Shown here: one piece after another, positions 15,218 to 17,883 of the stretch
Numbering within the stretch: the first letter of the stretch is position 1
How the letters are laid out: every line of letters begins with the position of its first letter
Assembly: GCA_002499945.1 (NCBI GenBank)
Contig: DKYP01000033.1
Span: 1 to 17,883, forward strand
DNA from: Lachnoclostridium sp. UBA7097
GTDB lineage: Bacteria; Bacillota; Clostridia; Lachnospirales; Lachnospiraceae
DNA: 17,883 bases
Direction: 5' to 3'
Position numbers and translations under genes: made by a program
The notes under the pieces: generated by a model
The model's database searches: none
Told to the model about the DNA's origin: nothing
What the model saw: only the letters and a program-made list of their open reading frames with translations

Positions 15218-16468
15218 CTATTCTTCTGAAGCGCCTGAAGAAGCTTCTTCCTCCATTGCCTGTAAATCTTCTGCTGTTACTATCCCTGTTGTAACTGCAC
15301 CAATAGTTACTTCATCCCAGATTTCATTATTTATCTCCACTTTATAACTATCCTTAATACCTTTATACCATTCATCATACTTAGCCTGGCGTGCTGCATC
15401 TATTGCCTTGTCGCATTCCGACTGGTAAGCCTCTGTTGAATTATTGTCTATCATTTTAACAAAGACATAATATCCTGTAGAATCATCAATAAATGGTTCT
15501 GAGATTTCACCGTTCTTTAAAGCCTTGACTTTCTTTAAATTTTTGTCAGAAACAAATACCCAGCCTGATTTTTCTGTAAACTTCCCTGTATTGTACTTAA
15601 TATCAGATTTTGATTCATCTTCTATAAGTTTTGAAAAATCTTTTGCTTTTTCTGCTTTTTTTGCAAGTGCTTTTATATTATCTGCAAGTTCTTTCTTGTC
15701 ACTTTTTGATAATTCTTTAGTATTGCCTTCACTGTCAGTTGTTGACAGAAGTACATAATAGTATTCAATATCGTACTGGCGGTTCTCTTCCTTTGAAATA
15801 TCTGCAATTGCGCTGTTTTCATCAACTTCTTTATTCAGGTTCTCCTGCTGGTCTTTTTTATACCTGTCTGCAACAATCCTCTTCTCAAATCTTGAAGTTA
15901 AACTTTTACTGGAAATACAGAGTTTTAATTTCTGTACGCTTGAAAGCCCTTTTAAAGCTTCTTCTGCCTGTGCTTCTGCATCCTTTTTCTCATCATCTGT
16001 AATCTTGTATCCTGCATTTACAGCTTCCTGGTATAAGATTTCATATTCAGTTTCCTTATTCATAATCTCTATCTTGAGCCCGTCAGAATTGCTTGTCCCC
16101 TGCTCAACAGAAGAATCATCCCCCTGGTAGGCAACATCCCATACAGAAGAGCCCATCATATACTGGTAGGTTTCATTTAAAGGAAGATACTGGCTTTCCC
16201 TCTCATATATAGGATACATCATATCGTCCATTGTCATCTTTGTATCTTTAACAACCAGCACCCTCTGCGGCTTTAACTGCTGTATTCCTACGCCTACGCA
16301 AAGTGCAATTACAACTATAACACATATTGCACCAAGAATTAGTGGCTTTTTGCCAGGACCTCCGCCTGCATCCCCTAAAATCCTGTCACCCTGGGCAGGC
16401 ACACCTGGCCTGGCGGCGTTATTATCAGTTTTATTCTGCTGGTTCATTAATTTTTTTGCTGAATTCAT
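15218..16468 (-). CDS. membrane-anchored peptidyl-prolyl isomerase / SurA-PpiC-type foldase
   Basis: Probably helps fold exported proteins on the outer face of the membrane. From the chosen start it has 416 residues: a Gly/Asn-rich cytoplasmic tail (1-41), one membrane helix (about 42-62), a charged helical SurA-N-like region (about 75-230), and a parvulin-like region (about 232-341) ending in SGWVFV...EISEPFIDDSTGYYVFVKM, the usual tail of PpiC domains. The tail is acidic (MEEEASSGASEE). The domain is divergent, so enzymatic activity is uncertain while a chaperone role is plausible. It has a charged tail and an internal helix rather than a lipobox, so it is not a PrsA-type lipoprotein. GGAGG seven bases before ATG 16468 makes this start better than ATG 16510. 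A promoter lies upstream; purL follows. Confidence 0.82.
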   Translation of the reverse strand: MNSAKKLMNQQNKTDNNAARPGVPAQGDRILGDAGGGPGKKPLILGAICVIVVIALCVGVGIQQLKPQRVLVVKDTKMTMDDMMYPIYERESQYLPLNETYQYMMGSSVWDVAYQGDDSSVEQGTSNSDGLKIEIMNKETEYEILYQEAVNAGYKITDDEKKDAEAQAEEALKGLSSVQKLKLCISSKSLTSRFEKRIVADRYKKDQQENLNKEVDENSAIADISKEENRQYDIEYYYVLLSTTDSEGNTKELSKSDKKELADNIKALAKKAEKAKDFSKLIEDESKSDIKYNTGKFTEKSGWVFVSDKNLKKVKALKNGEISEPFIDDSTGYYVFVKMIDNNSTEAYQSECDKAIDAARQAKYDEWYKGIKDSYKVEINNEIWDEVTIGAVTTGIVTAEDLQAMEEEASSGASEE

Positions 16469-16475
16469 CTTTATT

Positions 16476-16480
16476 CCTCC
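16476..16480 (-). promoter_or_regulatory. ribosome binding site that sets the foldase start
   Basis: GGAGG on the minus strand, seven bases ahead of ATG 16468 (MNSAKK). It lies inside the extra 14 codons of the longer frame, which begins within an inverted repeat and has no ribosome site. Confidence 0.75.
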
Positions 16481-16491
16481 AAAATTAATCT

Positions 16492-16509
16492 TGTGTAACG
16501 CTTTACACA
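16492..16509 (-). promoter_or_regulatory. inverted repeat in the foldase leader, operator-like
   Basis: TGTGTAA (16492-16498) and TTACACA (16503-16509) form a perfect 7+4+7 palindrome placed just after the expected transcription start. It resembles the size of a repressor operator; it is near, but out of register with, the catabolite-repression cre consensus. It could also be an RNA hairpin. Confidence 0.4.
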
Positions 16510-16525
16510 TAAAACGCTATCATCT

Positions 16526-16553
16526 ATTCTACCGCAAATCAGGAAGAAGTCAA
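16526..16553 (-). promoter_or_regulatory. sigma-A-type promoter of the foldase gene
   Basis: Minus-strand TTGACT (-35, plus 16548-16553, 5/6), a 16-base spacer and TAGAAT (-10, plus 16526-16531, 5/6). It is one of the best promoter matches in the window, 57 bases before the start codon. Confidence 0.7.
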
Positions 16554-16610
16554 GATGGAAAATGTGATAAGTGTCTGAATTTTTAATTTTGTTACTATTC
16601 ACAGCCATAG

Positions 16611-16907
16611 TTACAGGTTATTGTAATAAAACTCTTCCTGTCTGGTAAACTCATTATATGTTTCATCATTATACCATCCAGATGTATCATTTATATCATC
16701 AATTTCTTTTTGCAGCCTTTTTAAATCTAATTTGGTAAAATAAACTTTTATGGTATCTTCATACTGTTTTCTTGCCTGTTCTTTTATAAATATAATTTTT
16801 TTGTTTATTTTTGCAATATCATCAAGGTCTTCTGTTTCAAAATAAACTTCAACTTCCTCTTCGGATTTATCATCTTTTAAAACACTGACTGATACTGAAT
16901 ATTCCAT
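16611..16907 (-). CDS. hypothetical acidic 98-residue protein
   Basis: I do not recognise a family. The 98 residues start with an alternating, beta-prone stretch (MEYSVSVSVL), then an acidic segment (EEEVEVYFETEDLDD), then probable helices rich in Lys and Glu (about 30-72), and end in an aromatic, Asn-rich tail (EEFYYNNL). There is no signal peptide, membrane helix or metal motif, so it is likely soluble and cytoplasmic. A strong GGAGGG six bases before the ATG supports it as a real gene. It sits alone between a strong terminator (16963-17006) and the foldase promoter, so it should have its own promoter in the 55 bases upstream, although no clear one is visible. Confidence 0.7.
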   Translation of the reverse strand: MEYSVSVSVLKDDKSEEEVEVYFETEDLDDIAKINKKIIFIKEQARKQYEDTIKVYFTKLDLKRLQKEIDDINDTSGWYNDETYNEFTRQEEFYYNNL

Positions 16908-16962
16908 AGTATTTCCCTCCTTTTCATTTTCTTAATATTACAAGGCATTCCTGTATAGTAAA

Positions 16963-17006
16963 AAAGGGCTGCCTGTTACTTTATTATATGTAACAAGCAG
17001 CCCTTT
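16963..17006 (-). terminator. strong terminator after the phospholipase-like gene
   Basis: AAAGGGCTGC (16963-16972) pairs with GCAGCCCTTT (16997-17006), and past one mismatch TGTTAC pairs with GTAACA. On the minus strand the stem is followed by TTTTTTACTATA. It separates the phospholipase-like gene from the 98-residue gene. Confidence 0.9.
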
Positions 17007-17054
17007 ATACGATGTACGGTCCCGTCCTCATAAAACTTTCCGTCTTCCATAATC

Positions 17055-17642
17055 TTAAGCTGGTATCCCTGGATGCGCTTCTCTGGCCTGTTCCTCAAAT
17101 AATAAAAGAATTGCATCAACGACAGTATGGCAGAGCTCTACAATATATTCACAATCACGGCTCACTGCACTCTGCATACTCGTATAAATTTCATGCATCC
17201 TCTGGACAAAATTCAATATCGCACCTGGAGAATGGACTGTTTCCCCTAAACGCTTTCTTATTGCTTCCGGGCTGTGGACGTAGGAACGTATTGCATGTTT
17301 CAGCTCTTCCTCATAAACACAATGGTCTTTTAATTTCCCGGGATAATTAGCATTATGTGGAAACGTAAAGTAATCGGCTATATAATGGACTATCACGCCA
17401 AGATGCCTGCAAAAGTAACAGTCCGCTCCCTTTTTTACATCAAAGTGTGAAACCAGTTTGCCAAGTTCTTTCTTCAGGATGTCAAAGGAATCCTCAAATG
17501 TATGCTTCCTCACAAAAAATGATGGAACGCAGTCTGGCAATATACTGCCTATATAGAATGAACCTTTATGACTTCCCAGCATCTCCATCCCCTCACTATT
17601 CATCAGATACCAAGCTAACGAAATATGGGATTTCTTTCGCAT
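17055..17642 (-). CDS. zinc-dependent phospholipase C-like protein (PF00882 type)
   Basis: A 195-residue alpha-helical protein resembling the bacterial zinc-dependent phospholipase C / S1-P1 nuclease fold. Candidate metal ligands are spread as in that family: His6 near the N-terminus (KKSHISLAWYL), Asp37 in GSILPDCVP, His47 and Asp51 in RKHTFEDSF, His80, then His86 and Asp90 in HYIADYF followed by His96 (FPHNANY). There is no export signal, unlike the secreted toxins of this family, so it is probably cytoplasmic and its substrate is unknown. Many Clostridia carry this short form. AGGAGG five bases before ATG 17642 favours that start over ATG 17663. It ends in a strong terminator and is transcribed in the same direction as the rRNA operon upstream. 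Confidence 0.78.
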   Translation of the reverse strand: MRKKSHISLAWYLMNSEGMEMLGSHKGSFYIGSILPDCVPSFFVRKHTFEDSFDILKKELGKLVSHFDVKKGADCYFCRHLGVIVHYIADYFTFPHNANYPGKLKDHCVYEEELKHAIRSYVHSPEAIRKRLGETVHSPGAILNFVQRMHEIYTSMQSAVSRDCEYIVELCHTVVDAILLLFEEQAREAHPGIPA

Positions 17643-17647
17643 ATACG

Positions 17648-17653
17648 CCTCCT
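17648..17653 (-). promoter_or_regulatory. ribosome binding site that sets the phospholipase-like start
   Basis: AGGAGG on the minus strand, five bases ahead of ATG 17642. The longer frame from ATG 17663 would place this site inside the coding sequence. Confidence 0.75.
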
Positions 17654-17720
17654 CGCCTGACATATACGATATAAAACCGCTGTCTTTTTTAAGTGTCTTA
17701 ATTGTAACACTTTTGTTTTA

Positions 17721-17749
17721 ATTATGCAATAGTTTTCTGACAATTTCAA
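17721..17749 (-). promoter_or_regulatory. promoter(s) of the phospholipase-like gene
   Basis: Minus-strand TTGAAA (-35, plus 17744-17749, 5/6), a 17-base spacer and CATAAT (-10, plus 17721-17726, 5/6). A second, overlapping candidate is TTGCAT (plus 17724-17729) with TACAAT (plus 17701-17706), also at 17 bases. The leader is about 60-80 bases. Confidence 0.5.
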
Positions 17750-17769
17750 AAAAATTGTTAATAAAAAAA

Positions 17770-17791
17770 GTGGAAACCAAAAAGCTTCCAC
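17770..17791 (-). terminator. terminator of the rRNA operon
   Basis: GTGGAA (17770-17775) pairs with TTCCAC (17786-17791) around a ten-base loop. On the minus strand it is followed by TTTTTTTATTAAC. It lies about 70 bases past the 23S 3' end. Confidence 0.8.
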
Positions 17792-17861
17792 ATATAAATA
17801 TAAGCATTAATACATTCAAAACTGTATACTGTTGCCAGACACCTTCTATAAGATAACCTTT

Positions 17862-17883
17862 TGGTCAAGCCCGCGGTCTATTA
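17862..17883 (-). rRNA. 3' end of a 23S rRNA gene (continues past the window)
   Basis: Read on the minus strand, the last bases are TAATAGACCGCGGGCTTGACCA, which match the conserved 3' terminus of Firmicutes 23S rRNA (…ACTAATAGRYCGNGGGCTTGACC). Only about 22 bases are present. The 3' boundary is uncertain by a few bases because the mature end lies in or just after GACCAAAAGG. The rest of the operon lies to the right of the window. The motif and the downstream terminator both fit. Confidence 0.75.

Noticed and set aside
16492..16509. cre (CcpA) site
   Set aside because: TGTAAAGCGTTACA is close, but the central CG of the cre consensus is shifted by one base, so I list it only as an unnamed palindrome.

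Overview
The window looks like low-GC Firmicutes chromosome, most probably a Lachnospiraceae-type Clostridium relative. The reasons are strong GGAGG ribosome sites, AT-rich intergenic DNA with TTG...TATAAT promoters, a long single-chain PurL that carries its own glutaminase domain, an RqcH/FbpA protein, a SpoVB-like flippase, and an Rpn-type gene with MAKD repeats. No species can be named from sequence alone. Most of it is housekeeping DNA; I see no CRISPR array, prophage, intact insertion sequence or obvious defence island.

Left part (1-4600). A secreted D-Ala-D-Ala carboxypeptidase and, just upstream of it, a CrcB/FluC fluoride channel lie on the minus strand. They are back to back with a plus-strand operon of rqcH (ribosome-associated quality control) and a HisJ-type PHP phosphatase, whose start and stop overlap. 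The phosphatase collides tail to tail with a NifS-type cysteine desulfurase (4596-5735, minus).

Middle (5736-11334). A 420-base gap holds one candidate 53-residue plus-strand gene with a hairpin terminator. Next come a divergent nucleoside phosphorylase and a Cache/HAMP chemoreceptor (both minus, the receptor upstream with a good promoter). A SpoVB-like MOP flippase (plus) follows, then an Rpn-family gene broken by an internal deletion but still holding its promoter, ribosome site and repeat tract. A long bidirectional terminator closes this part.

Right part (11335-17883). All genes are on the minus strand. In transcription order these are: the 3' tip of a 23S rRNA gene at the window edge with its terminator and no 5S gene after it, a zinc-dependent phospholipase C-like protein, a strong terminator, a 98-residue unknown protein, a membrane-anchored PpiC-type foldase with its own promoter, and purL, whose leader contains two adjacent hairpins.

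The genes serve separate functions (wall remodelling, fluoride resistance, translation quality control, sulfur transfer, nucleoside salvage, chemotaxis, lipid-linked export, purine synthesis, protein folding) and do not form one pathway. The best candidates for something new are small: the orphan 53-residue unit, the purL leader structures, the deleted Rpn gene with an ATGA restart, and the 23S end without 5S.
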